DNA of 41,178 bases from Acholeplasmatales bacterium. GTDB taxonomy: Bacteria; Bacillota_I; Bacilli_A; Acholeplasmatales; Anaeroplasmataceae. Numbering within the stretch: the stretch's first letter is position 1; the number at the start of each line of letters is the position of its first letter. Location of the stretch: the NCBI GenBank assembly GCA_017462645.1, contig JAFTQR010000041.1, forward strand, positions 1 through 41,178. The letters are read 5' to 3'. Shown one piece after another: positions 25,778 through 34,979 of the stretch. The notes under the pieces are model-generated. The model searched no databases. It worked only from the letters and a program-made list of their open reading frames with translations, and was not told the DNA's origin. The position numbers were made by a program, and so were the translations under genes.

Positions 25778-26389
25778 CTATCTAATATACGGATTATTTT
25801 GTTCCTTTTTAATTGTAGTCTTAGAATCATGTCCTGGATAAACATCATAATTACTAGGATATTCATCTATAATTCTTTTTAAGCTTTTAGACATATCTAC
25901 ACCACTACCTGTTGGAAAATCAGTTCTTCCACAGCTATTATTAAATAGGGTATCTCCACTTAACACCTTATTCTTATAGCTATAGCATACACTACCTCTA
26001 GTATGTCCTGGTGTATGCATTACCTTAAAGTCGTAGCCAATTAAGGAAATAACATCTCCATCCTTAACTGTATTAACATTTAAGCTACCCTTCTTAAAGG
26101 GTGTTCTCATTCCCATCATAATATATAATGATAATGATGAATCATATAAAAATGCTTCATCAGCCTCATGTATATATACAGGAACATCAAAATATTTAAT
26201 ACCATCAATATGGTCTACATGTCCATGTGTTATTAATATAGCCTTAACCTTATACTTTTCCTTAATTAGATTAGCCGCCTTCTCATAGGATAAGCCTGGA
26301 TCAACTAAAACACATTCATTATCATTATTACTAATAATATAGCTATTAGTATATAAGCTACCTGTAACTACTACCTCTATCATAGTCAT
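25778..26389 (-). CDS. metallo-beta-lactamase-fold hydrolase (glyoxalase II-like)
   Basis: This 203-residue cytoplasmic hydrolase carries the zinc motif T-H-G-H-V-D-H-I-D-G, a later His in H-T-P-G-H-T-R-G-S-V, the bridging Asp in L-S-G-D-T-L-F and Y-P-G-H-D at the end. This is the YcbL/glyoxalase II-like subgroup that hydrolyses thioesters such as S-lactoylglutathione analogues; the substrate here is unknown. It starts at ATG 26389 without a clear strong ribosome site, just below the rpmG terminator. Confidence 0.85.
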   Translation of the reverse strand: MTMIEVVVTGSLYTNSYIISNNDNECVLVDPGLSYEKAANLIKEKYKVKAILITHGHVDHIDGIKYFDVPVYIHEADEAFLYDSSLSLYIMMGMRTPFKKGSLNVNTVKDGDVISLIGYDFKVMHTPGHTRGSVCYSYKNKVLSGDTLFNNSCGRTDFPTGSGVDMSKSLKRIIDEYPSNYDVYPGHDSKTTIKKEQNNPYIR

Positions 26390-26393
26390 TATA

Positions 26394-26420
26394 AAATAAA
26401 AAAAGCTTTTTTAAAGCTTT
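26394..26420 (-). terminator. terminator of rpmG
   Basis: AAAGCTTT (26402-26409) and AAAGCTTT (26413-26420) pair; the minus strand continues TTTTATTTTA. Confidence 0.75.
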
Positions 26421-26422
26421 TA

Positions 26423-26572
26423 TTATTTCTTTTCCTTATGTACAGTATGCTTGCGGCAATGAGGACAATATTTCTTAATCTCCATTCTTTCAGGAGTTGT
26501 CTTCTTGTTCTTGTCTGTATAATAATTTTCGTTCTTGCAATCAGAACAAATTAACTTAACTAAGTCACGCAT
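26423..26572 (-). CDS. rpmG: 50S ribosomal protein L33
   Basis: This 49-residue ribosomal protein reads [24 protein letters not shown] and continues with [10 protein letters not shown]. Both C-x-x-C pairs are present, so it is the zinc-binding (C+) form. GGAGGG stands eight to nine bases before ATG 26572. The usual neighbours secE and nusG are not adjacent. Confidence 0.95.
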   Translation of the reverse strand: MRDLVKLICSDCKNENYYTDKNKKTTPERMEIKKYCPHCRKHTVHKEKK

Positions 26573-26657
26573 GTCTTTTTCCCTCCAGACCTAAAGATTA
26601 CTTCCTTTGGTATTATATCAAAAGACATTATTTATTTCAACCTTATTTTTAAAAAAA

Positions 26658-26687
26658 TTGAAAATTATTGGTTTTTTGTAGTATAAT
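26658..26687 (+). promoter_or_regulatory. promoter of ispG
   Basis: TTGAAA (26658-26663), an 18-base spacer and TATAAT (26682-26687) place transcription start near 26693, so translation must start at ATG 26704 rather than at upstream in-frame codons. Confidence 0.7.
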
Positions 26688-26703
26688 CAATTTGGTGATA
26701 ATT

Positions 26704-27741
26704 ATGACTAAAAGAAACAAAACTAGGGTAGTTAAGGTTGGTAATATTTATTTAGGTGGAGATAATCCAATCTATATCCAAAGCATGACTAATACCAAAA
26801 CAAAGGATATTAAAGCCACAATCAAGCAAATTAATGAGCTTGAGGCACTTGGCTGTGATATTATCCGTGTTGCAGTATTAGACTCTGAGGATGCTTATTC
26901 TATTTCTGAAATTAAAAAAGGGATTAATATTCCTTTAGTTGCAGATATACATTTTGACCCAGAGCTTGCGATTATAGCTATTAATCAGGGTGTAGATAAA
27001 ATAAGATTAAATCCAGGTAATATAAATAATAAGAATAAAATAAAGGAAATAGTAAATCTATGTAAGGATAAAAAAATACCAATTAGAATTGGTGTTAATG
27101 GCGGAAGCCTTCCAAAACTAATGGCTTTAAATGCTGAAAACATGATATTAGCAGCCAAATCACATATTGAAATATTAGAGAATTTAGAATTCTATGATAT
27201 CGTATTATCACTTAAGGCGTCTAATATTGATTTAGCATATGAAGCATATAAGCTTGCAAGCGAGGAATTTAATTATCCATTACATGTAGGGATAACTGAG
27301 GCCGGCACAAGCTTTAAAGGCTTAATTACCTCTTCTATTGGATTAACTAAAATATTAGAGGATGGTATAGGTAACACTATTAGAGTATCATTAACGGATG
27401 ATCCAAAATATGAAATTATGGCAGCTAAGGAAATATTAAAGGAGCTACATTTAAAAAATAATGTACCTACCATTACCTCTTGTCCTACCTGTGGTAGAAC
27501 GCGTATTAATCTAATTCCTATAGCACATGAAATTGAGGAATACCTACAAACAATCAATAAGGATATTCATGTTGCCGTTATGGGCTGTGCAGTAAATGGA
27601 CCTGGTGAGGCTCGTGAGGCAGATTTAGGTATTGCTGGTGGTGTTGGCGAGGCATTAATCTTTAAAAAGGGTGTAGTTTTAAGAAAGATTGACGAAAAGG
27701 ATATTATCAAGGAATTAAAAAAAGAAATAGATAATTTTTAA
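26704..27741 (+). CDS. ispG: (E)-4-hydroxy-3-methylbut-2-enyl-diphosphate synthase
   Basis: This 345-residue iron-sulphur enzyme of the MEP isoprenoid pathway converts MEcPP to HMBPP. It has the TIM-barrel opening V-K-V-G-N-I-Y-L-G-G-D-N-P-I-Y-I-Q-S-M-T-N-T, then K-I-R-L-N-P-G-N-I. The 4Fe-4S cysteines are in S-C-P-T-C-G-R-T-R and M-G-C-A-V-N-G-P-G-E. ATG 26704 follows GGTGAT and fits the promoter. It is the only plus-strand housekeeping gene in the window. Its presence shows the cell makes isoprenoids by the MEP route. Confidence 0.97.
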   Translation: MTKRNKTRVVKVGNIYLGGDNPIYIQSMTNTKTKDIKATIKQINELEALGCDIIRVAVLDSEDAYSISEIKKGINIPLVADIHFDPELAIIAINQGVDKIRLNPGNINNKNKIKEIVNLCKDKKIPIRIGVNGGSLPKLMALNAENMILAAKSHIEILENLEFYDIVLSLKASNIDLAYEAYKLASEEFNYPLHVGITEAGTSFKGLITSSIGLTKILEDGIGNTIRVSLTDDPKYEIMAAKEILKELHLKNNVPTITSCPTCGRTRINLIPIAHEIEEYLQTINKDIHVAVMGCAVNGPGEAREADLGIAGGVGEALIFKKGVVLRKIDEKDIIKELKKEIDNF

Positions 27742-27766
27742 AGGGGCGAATTTTATCACCCCTTTT
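27740..27766. terminator. bidirectional terminator between ispG and the GGDEF gene
   Basis: AAAGGGG (27740-27746) and CCCCTTT (27759-27765) form the stem; T-rich sequence follows on both strands. Confidence 0.8.
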
Positions 27767-27770
27767 ACTC

Positions 27771-28850
27771 TTATAATTCCTCTAATGTTGTATTAGCATT
27801 ATGTAATAATATTCCAATTAATCTAGCTGATGTAATAAATAAATCCATTTCAGAAGATTGCCATACCCTCTTTGATGTCATATCAGCTCTTAATACACCA
27901 TATACCTTACCATAAGCCTCAATACTACAGCTTAATGCTGAGCTAATGTTTTGTTCTACAAATGCATCAAATAATTTATTTTGTCTTATTTGTGACAATA
28001 TATGTCTTACATTAACATAGAATAAACCAATATTATTAGCTATATTTTCATAAAGCTCATTAGGAATATATTCAAATTCCTTATTTTTTGATAATGAATG
28101 AATAGCTGATACCTCTATTCTTTCTGATGATTGAACACATACATGATCAATCATAAAATGTGATGATAAATATTGTAATAATGATCTAATAGAATATTTT
28201 AATGATTTATCATGAGTTAATAACTCAAATACCTTCGCATGCATATCCATTGATTTGAATGAAGCCTCGCCTTCTTTCTTTAAAACAATATTTGCATGCT
28301 TTTCTGCAAGATAAATAATAAAGCAATTTCTACCCTTATATTTACCTCTATATAAGGCCTTATCAGCTGTATCAACTAATGAATTATAATTCTTTCCATC
28401 GATAGGATATCTAGATACACCTGTAGTTAATGATATAGATGATCCACCCATAGCTCTTAGCTTATCCTTCATCATTGCACTCATATTCTTATTTAAATTA
28501 TGACAAATTTCCCAAACCTCTTTATATTCATTAATATTTGGTAAAACAATCATAAACTCATCGCCGCCATAACGACCAACTACACCATTTTCACCAATAG
28601 ATTCTTGAATTGTTTGAGCAACCTCATATAAAACATGATCACCCATCATATGGCCATATGTATCATTTACATATTTAAAATTATCTACATCACTTAATAA
28701 GACACTAAAAGGTATCTTTTGATCAATTAGATAATCAACATAGGATGTAATCATTTCCCTATTTAAAACCTTTGTTAATCCATCATAAGAATATTGTATT
28801 TCTTGCTCGTTAAAGAATGGTAAGTCCTTTAATAATTTGTTATCCACCAT
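27771..28850 (-). CDS. diguanylate cyclase (GGDEF) with C-terminal GAF-like domain
   Basis: This 359-residue soluble signalling protein has a GGDEF domain at about 20-175, with D-V-D-N-F-K-Y-V-N-D-T-Y-G-H and the intact active loop R-Y-G-G-D-E-F at 93-99. It should make cyclic di-GMP from two GTP. The inhibitory RxxD site just upstream of the loop is absent (G-E-N-G), so product inhibition through it is not expected. Residues about 210-355 look like a GAF sensor, so the order is reversed relative to most GAF-GGDEF proteins. AAGGGAGG precedes ATG. The effectors of the signal are not in the window. Confidence 0.88.
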   Translation of the reverse strand: MVDNKLLKDLPFFNEQEIQYSYDGLTKVLNREMITSYVDYLIDQKIPFSVLLSDVDNFKYVNDTYGHMMGDHVLYEVAQTIQESIGENGVVGRYGGDEFMIVLPNINEYKEVWEICHNLNKNMSAMMKDKLRAMGGSSISLTTGVSRYPIDGKNYNSLVDTADKALYRGKYKGRNCFIIYLAEKHANIVLKKEGEASFKSMDMHAKVFELLTHDKSLKYSIRSLLQYLSSHFMIDHVCVQSSERIEVSAIHSLSKNKEFEYIPNELYENIANNIGLFYVNVRHILSQIRQNKLFDAFVEQNISSALSCSIEAYGKVYGVLRADMTSKRVWQSSEMDLFITSARLIGILLHNANTTLEEL

Positions 28851-28932
28851 TTTAACTACCTCCCTTTATTTAATTAATCGAATTTCCTTATCTTTATTTT
28901 ATAGGAAAATATAATAAAAGTCAATTAAATAG

Positions 28933-28966
28933 GAAAAAAAGACTATCTCTCAGAAGATAGTCTTTT
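28933..28966 (-). terminator. terminator of the aquaporin gene
   Basis: AGACTATCT (28940-28948) pairs with AGATAGTCT (28955-28963); the minus strand continues TTTTTTTCC. Confidence 0.9.
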
Positions 28967-28974
28967 GATCATTA

Positions 28975-29676
28975 TTATTCCTCGTCCTTATCGATAGCAT
29001 TATGAACTAATGCAGCTAATGCTCCACCAGCTAATGGTGCTAAGATAAATACCCATACTTGCTTTAATGCTTCAGTTTCTCCACCGATTGCTTGAACGAT
29101 TGCAGGACCAATAGAACGAGCAGGGTTAACTGATGTACCAGTGAATCCTAAGCCTAATAAGTGAGCTAATACTAATGCACCACCGATAACTAAACCAGCA
29201 ACTGCAGCATTATTCTTCTTAGAAGTAACACCTAAAATAGCTAATACGAATACAAATGTTAATACGATTTCAACGATCATTGCACCAACATAATCAACGA
29301 ATTCAATTTCGCCATAAATAGCTTGTAATTGGTTAGCACCAACAGTTTCAAAGCCTAAGCCTGGAACATCTAGCATATTAAGTACAAGACCTAATAATAA
29401 AGCACCAAATAAAGCACCTAAAACTTGGCTTACTACATAACCAATAAATTCTTGAACAGAAATCTTCTTCTTGATTAGCATAGCAATAGATACAGCTGGA
29501 TTAATATGGCAGCCAGAAACATTACCAATTGAATATGCCATAGCAACGATAACTAAACCGAATGCTAAAGATGTAGCAACAGTATCAACACCAGTCGCAA
29601 CAGCTACACCACATCCAAAAATAACTAATACTGCAGTACCAATGAATTCAGCTATATACTTCTTCATATTTTCCAT
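28975..29676 (-). CDS. aquaporin / MIP-family channel
   Basis: This 233-residue inner-membrane channel has six transmembrane helices and two half-helices. Both NPA boxes are intact: G-C-H-I-N-P-A-V-S and G-T-S-V-N-P-A-R-S-I-G-P-A. The second box with A-R-S and the compact length favour a water-type (AqpZ-like) channel over a glycerol facilitator, though the call is not firm. No glycerol kinase is nearby. AAGGAGG lies nine bases upstream of ATG. Confidence 0.92.
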   Translation of the reverse strand: MENMKKYIAEFIGTAVLVIFGCGVAVATGVDTVATSLAFGLVIVAMAYSIGNVSGCHINPAVSIAMLIKKKISVQEFIGYVVSQVLGALFGALLLGLVLNMLDVPGLGFETVGANQLQAIYGEIEFVDYVGAMIVEIVLTFVFVLAILGVTSKKNNAAVAGLVIGGALVLAHLLGLGFTGTSVNPARSIGPAIVQAIGGETEALKQVWVFILAPLAGGALAALVHNAIDKDEE

Positions 29677-29724
29677 TACACTATTCCTCCTTGTTATATT
29701 AATTATAACATAATATTACTTAAA

Positions 29725-29760
29725 AATAAAAATACTTTAGCGTGTTTTTGCTAAAGTATT
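29725..29760 (-). terminator. terminator of the GtrA-family gene
   Basis: AATACTTTAGC (29731-29741) and GCTAAAGTATT (29750-29760) form an 11-bp stem; the minus strand continues TTTATTTTTAAG. Confidence 0.85.
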
Positions 29761-29770
29761 ACACATTTTC

Positions 29771-30223
29771 CTATTTTTTAAACACAAATAGCTTTCTACA
29801 TACATAATTAAACACTAATACAATACATGTCATTAAGCACTTCATAAATAGCTTCCAAAAATCAAATGTAATAATTATAGTCCAATAATATGTATTATAA
29901 ATAGGCTCCGCTAGTAATATACCTAGCTGAGTAATTCCTAAGCCTATTACACTCACAACAACAAACTTCATGAAAACCTTCTTAGATTTAGTTTGGCTTT
30001 CATCGATATATTTATAAACAAACTTTTGTAAAAACCAATTAACTAAAAGGCCAGCTAAAAAGCCTAGGGTTGTTGATATAAATAGATTTAAAGTTATATC
30101 AACATTTTTTAAAATAACAAGATTAAATGTATAAAAAACAATATAATCAACTATTGTGGCAATACCACCAACAATTAAAAATCTTATTATTTCGCGAATA
30201 ATCTCACTTTTACTTTGCTTCAT
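29771..30223 (-). CDS. GtrA-family membrane protein
   Basis: This 150-residue protein has four transmembrane helices and the GtrA-like pattern R-F-L-I-V-G-G-I-A-T-I-V-D-Y-I-V-F-Y near the start. GtrA-like proteins are proposed to flip undecaprenyl-linked sugars or assist glycosylation of surface polymers. No glycosyltransferase neighbours are present. It is monocistronic with its own terminator; the start is ATG 30223 behind AGGAG. Confidence 0.85.
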   Translation of the reverse strand: MKQSKSEIIREIIRFLIVGGIATIVDYIVFYTFNLVILKNVDITLNLFISTTLGFLAGLLVNWFLQKFVYKYIDESQTKSKKVFMKFVVVSVIGLGITQLGILLAEPIYNTYYWTIIITFDFWKLFMKCLMTCIVLVFNYVCRKLFVFKK

Positions 30224-30291
30224 AATAATACTCCTACAATAACTAAGTCATATTATATTACTTTTTATCATTTTTTTCAATTAAAAAGAAT

Positions 30292-30311
30292 AAAAGGGCT
30301 TATACCCTTTA
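30292..30311 (-). terminator. terminator of holA
   Basis: AAAGGG (30293-30298) and CCCTTT (30305-30310) pair; the minus strand continues TATTCTTTTT. Confidence 0.65.
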
Positions 30312-30314
30312 ATA

Positions 30315-31247
30315 TTATCTTAAGAAATATAATTCCAACCCAAGCGATTGATCAATTTTACCAGATTTTATTTCTAAATCAAGCTGATTTAAATATTCAA
30401 GATTTTCTTTAATTATATCAAGGCTATATGCCTTTGCGTTTTTAAGCATATAATACGCTCTACCAGGTGATACATTAAAGGTAGTGGCAATATCTGCTTG
30501 AGATGCATTACTCTTATATAAAATGTAAACATTATATAGCTCTTGAAATTTATTAATTAATAATGATACTAAAAATGATGGTTGAACAGAATTAAGCTTC
30601 AAATCATTATAACAGCTAAACATTCTTTTTTTATCATTATTTAATACAGCCTCTACTAGCTGATAAACATTATCATCTAATGGAGCTGAAATCATTAATC
30701 TAACATCATTATCAGTAATAATTTTATTGTTAGACTTATATAGCATTAATACATCTAATGACTGTATAAGCATTGAAAATGATGTAGCGTAGCTTGCTAA
30801 AAGAGAAATTGCCTTTGAATCCATTTTATAGCCATTTTCATTTAATGTCCTTTCAATATATTTATCAAATGGCATATTCTTTATATTAACATTTATATAA
30901 ATAGAAAACTTCTTAATCTTTTGATATTTTTCATTATTACCATCAAATGAGCTAGTAAATAAATAAATTAAAACATTTTGGCTATTTACATCATTCATAA
31001 TAGAAACAAGCTCATTAATAGCCTTATCAGACATTGTTAATAACGCATATGCTTGCTTAACAACAATAAATTTCGGATTATCAAATAGTGATATTGTTGT
31101 CAAATCATCAATTAAGGAATAAATACCATCCTCCTCTAAATCATAGGTGGTATATTCAAATTCCTCATTAAAGCTATTTTTGATCTCATCTATCTTCTTC
31201 ATCGCAGATGAATAATCGTCAGTAGTGATTATATAATTATGTGCCAC
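30315..31247 (-). CDS. holA: DNA polymerase III delta subunit
   Basis: This 310-residue clamp-loader subunit opens the beta sliding clamp. It has the HolA pattern: an N-terminal domain with E-E-D-G-I-Y-S-L-I-D-D-L-T-T-I-S-L-F and K-F-I-V-V-K-Q-A, then Y-I-E-R-T-L-N-E-N-G-Y, and the C-terminal collar helices with G-R-A-Y-Y-M-L-K-N-A-K. The P-loop is absent, as normal for delta. The start is GTG 31247 preceded by GGGGTGA. It is followed by its own terminator. Confidence 0.93.
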   Translation of the reverse strand: MAHNYIITTDDYSSAMKKIDEIKNSFNEEFEYTTYDLEEDGIYSLIDDLTTISLFDNPKFIVVKQAYALLTMSDKAINELVSIMNDVNSQNVLIYLFTSSFDGNNEKYQKIKKFSIYINVNIKNMPFDKYIERTLNENGYKMDSKAISLLASYATSFSMLIQSLDVLMLYKSNNKIITDNDVRLMISAPLDDNVYQLVEAVLNNDKKRMFSCYNDLKLNSVQPSFLVSLLINKFQELYNVYILYKSNASQADIATTFNVSPGRAYYMLKNAKAYSLDIIKENLEYLNQLDLEIKSGKIDQSLGLELYFLR

Positions 31248-31268
31248 AATATCACCCCTTCGGTGATA

Positions 31269-31997
31269 TTATAACATATCTACGCTAGAAAACACATAAC
31301 CTTCTTCATTTAATTTATCTATTATTTTTCTTAAATCAACCATATTATCCTTAGATACCGTATGCATTAAAATAATAGCTCCATTATGAATTTTATTCAT
31401 AACCTTATTATAGCTATAATCATTTCCATTAAACTTATCCTTATACCAATCAACATAGGCTAATGACCAAAATACAGATGTATAGCCATTTTCCGCTAAT
31501 ACCCTCTGAGATTCAGAATTATATTCTCCTCTAGGAGGTCTAACAAATTTAGACATATTAGTTCCAAATTCATTATAAAATGCTTCCTCTAGCTTTTTAA
31601 CATCATTTAATATTTCATCCTTAGTTGATACAGTAAAATCCTTATGAAAATAGGTATGATTACCTATTAAATGACCATCATCAATCATTCTTTTTACTAA
31701 ATCTCTACTACTAGTAAGGTAATGTCCTGTAATAAAGAAAATAGCCTTTGTATTTGTTTCCTTTAATACATCAAGCATTGCCTCTGTATAACCATTCTCA
31801 TATCCACAATCAAACGTTAAATAAATATTTTTATTATCAGGACCTATTGTATATCCATTATTATCAATAATAGCTGAATCATATACATTAGGCCTTTCTC
31901 CTTTTTTATTAGGACCTACTCCATAACCTTGAGCATGTACACTAATATTTAATGACATCATTAAAAATAATACAAATAATATTTTAAATATTTTCAT
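31269..31997 (-). CDS. pdaA: PdaA-type polysaccharide deacetylase
   Basis: This 242-residue secreted NodB-fold deacetylase has a signal peptide (about 1-22, ending V-H-A-Q). It has the PdaA-specific T-F-D-x-G-Y-E-N-G-Y-T, then F-F-I-T-G-H-Y, G-N-H-T-Y-F-H (metal His), R-P-P-R-G-E-Y and F-W-S-L-A-Y-V-D-W. In Bacillus, PdaA makes muramic delta-lactam in spore cortex, where the first motif reads T-F-D-N-G; here it is T-F-D-C-G. The close overall match suggests a spore-forming ancestor or a vegetative wall-modifying role. GGAGG precedes ATG 31997. It is adjacent to a YihY-like gene in the same direction. Confidence 0.85.
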   Translation of the reverse strand: MKIFKILFVLFLMMSLNISVHAQGYGVGPNKKGERPNVYDSAIIDNNGYTIGPDNKNIYLTFDCGYENGYTEAMLDVLKETNTKAIFFITGHYLTSSRDLVKRMIDDGHLIGNHTYFHKDFTVSTKDEILNDVKKLEEAFYNEFGTNMSKFVRPPRGEYNSESQRVLAENGYTSVFWSLAYVDWYKDKFNGNDYSYNKVMNKIHNGAIILMHTVSKDNMVDLRKIIDKLNEEGYVFSSVDML

Positions 31998-32028
31998 TAT
32001 AAAGCCTCCAGCATTATTATTGATATAA

Positions 32029-32766
32029 TTAAATATTAAATACTTCTATATTCTTCCAATTAATGAAAGCTCCTATTAATAACCCAATCACGATATTATA
32101 AATATAAAACAAAAATATTATAAAGAATGATAATATACCATATACTATTTTAAAATTAGAAAATATTGATAAATAGGCTACAAATAACAAGGTAAATACT
32201 ATTATATATAAAAGGCTAAATATAAATCCCTTTATCATTCTTTTAATCCTATATTCTCTTAAAACCATTATATTAAAGGCTATTATCATTAATATTAATA
32301 ATATAAATATTAAGACAATAGTAACAAGCTTAAATAAAGTATATAAAAGGGATAACGCTAATAATATAATGTATAAAATTATTAAAATAATAGGCACTAA
32401 TATTAATGATATTATTCTTTTACTAAGCCTAATACTAATGGGCTTTTTAGTAATAAGCTCTGAAACATTTAATATATGATAATATAATGTTGATGAGGAA
32501 TATATACTAGTAATGATTAAAAATAAGGAGTATGGTAGATTAGCATTATGTTCAATAAGATAAATAAGTAGATCTCTAATCATATCATTACTAGTATTTT
32601 CAATTATTACTGATTTAATATCATTTAGATAATAGCTAAATAGATTTACAAATAAAAAGAAAAAGGCTCCACCGTTAATTAAAATAAAAAAGCATAATGC
32701 TCCTGATAGGGTAGGTAATTTATTATCTACAACTAAATGATAAAAATTTTTAATTATTTTCATCAT
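32029..32766 (-). CDS. YihY/BrkB-family membrane protein
   Basis: This 245-residue protein has about six transmembrane helices. The opening P-T-L-S-G-A-L-C-F-F-I-L-I-N-G-G-A-F-F-F-L resembles the conserved A-A-A-L-x-F-Y-x-L-x-S-x-x-P core of YihY/UPF0761 proteins. The function of the family is unproven (an export or envelope role has been proposed). It lacks the longer C-terminal tail of many relatives. It sits between malQ and pdaA. Confidence 0.65.
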   Translation of the reverse strand: MMKIIKNFYHLVVDNKLPTLSGALCFFILINGGAFFFLFVNLFSYYLNDIKSVIIENTSNDMIRDLLIYLIEHNANLPYSLFLIITSIYSSSTLYYHILNVSELITKKPISIRLSKRIISLILVPIILIILYIILLALSLLYTLFKLVTIVLIFILLILMIIAFNIMVLREYRIKRMIKGFIFSLLYIIVFTLLFVAYLSIFSNFKIVYGILSFFIIFLFYIYNIVIGLLIGAFINWKNIEVFNI

Positions 32767-32800
32767 ATCACCAGTAATATTATGCTTAATTTATTCAATT

Positions 32801-34258
32801 TTAATCTAACTTAGATACTTCCAGCATAAAGGCAGAAAGGCCTTCACTAAAATCACTCTTTCTAGTTCTATATGTCCAATTACCCATACTAGTAGATGGA
32901 ATATTCATTCTACCTAAATCATCAGTTAAGCCTAAATAATCCTGTAATGGAATAATAGTATATTTGCATGCCTGCTTCATACAAAATTCTATTATTTTTA
33001 AATTAGGTCTATCTGTAAATTTAATATCACAAAGCTTATCAATAAGCTTTTTATTATTTTCATCTAACTCATTATAGAATGACATAATCGTTTGATTATC
33101 GTGTGTACCAGAATAGAAAATATTATTCTCCTTAAAGCCCTTCTTAAGTGGCACTCTATTTTTACCATCACCAAGCTCAAATTGGAAAATATTCATTCCT
33201 GGATACTCACATTTATCTAAAAGCTCAAAAACATCTTTAGTTAAGAATCCTAAATTCTCTGCCACAATATTGGCATTAGGACATTCATTTTTAATGGCCT
33301 TAAATAAACGATATTTAGGTCCCTTCTCCCAATGACCATTCTTGGCAGTCTTATCACCATAAGGAATGGCATAATAGCCTGCAAAGCCTCTAAAATGATC
33401 TATTCTTAAAATATCGAATAGCTTTAATGAATGCTTAACTCTTTTAACCCACCAAAAATAATTATTCTTTTTCATTAAATCATAATTATATAACGGATTA
33501 CCCCAAAGCTGACCATCTGGTGAAAAGCCATCTGGTGGACAGCCTGCCACAAATGTTGGCTTAAGCTCATTATCTAATCTAAAGTAATGAGGTGTAGCCC
33601 ATACATCTGAAGAATCATATGCACAATAAATAGGCATATCACCCATTATAGAAATACCCTTTTTATTAGCGTATTTCTTTAAATTATTCCATTGTCTAAA
33701 GGCTAAGAATTGATAGAATTTATATTCATTTATCTCGTCACTATAATTAAATGTAAAGCTTCTAATTGCATCACATCTTTTATATTTTAAACCATCTGGC
33801 CACTCATTCCAGGCCTTATTATCATTATGCTTCTTTATAACCATAAATAAAGCATAATCATTTAGCCAATAGGCTTCTTCTTTAATAAATAATTCAAATT
33901 CATCCTTAACAAGATATCTATTTTGATAAGCCTTATTTAAAATTTTATATCTTGTATTAAATAAATTCTCATAATTTACTCTACCTGAATTTACTTTAAC
34001 TGGTAAATCATCAGCATTAATTAAATTTTCTTTTACTAATAAATCTAAGTCAATAAAATACGGATTAAACGCAAATGCTGATAATGCTGAATATGGTGAA
34101 TCACCATATGATGTAGGTCCTATAGGTAATATTTGCCATATAGCTTGACCTGATTTAGCTAAAAAATCAACAAAATTATATGCCTCTACACCTAATGTAC
34201 CAATTCCATATGGGCTTGGTAGGCTTGATATATGTAATAATACTCCTCTATTCTTCAT
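32801..34258 (-). CDS. malQ: 4-alpha-glucanotransferase (amylomaltase)
   Basis: This 485-residue GH77 enzyme transfers maltodextrin segments between glucans in the cytoplasm. It has L-H-I-S-S-L-P-S-P-Y-G-I-G-T-L-G at the start and G-P-T-S-Y-G-D-S-P-Y. The catalytic nucleophile Asp is in L-R-I-D-H-F-R-G-F, the acid/base Glu in I-V-A-E-N-L-G and the third Asp in G-T-H-D-N-Q-T. The start codon overlaps the end of trmD by 11 bases, so it is coupled to the rimM-trmD operon, an unusual partner. No other glycogen genes are nearby. Confidence 0.96.
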   Translation of the reverse strand: MKNRGVLLHISSLPSPYGIGTLGVEAYNFVDFLAKSGQAIWQILPIGPTSYGDSPYSALSAFAFNPYFIDLDLLVKENLINADDLPVKVNSGRVNYENLFNTRYKILNKAYQNRYLVKDEFELFIKEEAYWLNDYALFMVIKKHNDNKAWNEWPDGLKYKRCDAIRSFTFNYSDEINEYKFYQFLAFRQWNNLKKYANKKGISIMGDMPIYCAYDSSDVWATPHYFRLDNELKPTFVAGCPPDGFSPDGQLWGNPLYNYDLMKKNNYFWWVKRVKHSLKLFDILRIDHFRGFAGYYAIPYGDKTAKNGHWEKGPKYRLFKAIKNECPNANIVAENLGFLTKDVFELLDKCEYPGMNIFQFELGDGKNRVPLKKGFKENNIFYSGTHDNQTIMSFYNELDENNKKLIDKLCDIKFTDRPNLKIIEFCMKQACKYTIIPLQDYLGLTDDLGRMNIPSTSMGNWTYRTRKSDFSEGLSAFMLEVSKLD

Positions 34259-34979
34259 TAGCTAGCTCCTCCTTTACTTCCTTAAGAAGCTTTTCCTCTT
34301 CCTTAGATAACTCATATTTTTCTAATAAATCAGGTCTTCTTAAATAGGTCTTCCTTAGACTTTCCTTCTTACGATATTGATTTATTAGCTTATGGTTACC
34401 ATTTAATAAAACCTCAGGCACACTCATACCATCATATTCTATTGGTCTTGTATATTGTGGGTATTCTAATAAGCCTGTTGAAAAGGAATCATCCTCATGT
34501 GATTCCTTTTTTATTGCGTTATCTAGTAATCTAATAACACTATCTGAAATAGCCATCGCTGGTATTTCACCACCAGTTAACACAAAATCACCTATAGAAA
34601 CCTCTATATCAACATAGCTTCTAATTCTTTCATCAAAGCCCTCATAATGACCGCATAATAAAATTATTTCCTCATGCTTAGTAAAATCTAAGGCCATTTG
34701 ATGATTAAATGTTTTACCCTGTGGTGTCATCATAACAACATATGAATTATCACCCTTATTAGCCTTGATTGCTCTATCAACAACATCAACAGCTAATACC
34801 ATACCGGCACCACCACCACATGGTGTATCATCAACATGACGATGCTTATTATTAGAATAATCTCTAATATCGATAGCCTCTACACTACAAACACCCTTTT
34901 CGATGCTTCTTTTAATAATTGATTCCTGTATAAATCCATCAAACATTGAAGGAAACAGGGTTAATATCTTTATTCTCAA
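34248..34979 (-). CDS. trmD: tRNA (guanine-N1)-methyltransferase TrmD
   Basis: This 243-residue SPOUT-class enzyme makes m1G37 in tRNA, which prevents frameshifting. It has the opening K-I-L-T-L-F-P-S-M-F, D-D-T-P-C-G-G-G-A-G-M-V, L-C-G-H-Y-E-G-F-D-E-R and the knot S-I-G-D-F-V-L-T-G-G-E-I-P-A-M-A. The start is TTG 34979, overlapping the TGA of rimM by four bases. rplS, the common next gene, is missing here and replaced by malQ. Confidence 0.97.
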   Translation of the reverse strand: MRIKILTLFPSMFDGFIQESIIKRSIEKGVCSVEAIDIRDYSNNKHRHVDDTPCGGGAGMVLAVDVVDRAIKANKGDNSYVVMMTPQGKTFNHQMALDFTKHEEIILLCGHYEGFDERIRSYVDIEVSIGDFVLTGGEIPAMAISDSVIRLLDNAIKKESHEDDSFSTGLLEYPQYTRPIEYDGMSVPEVLLNGNHKLINQYRKKESLRKTYLRRPDLLEKYELSKEEEKLLKEVKEELANEE

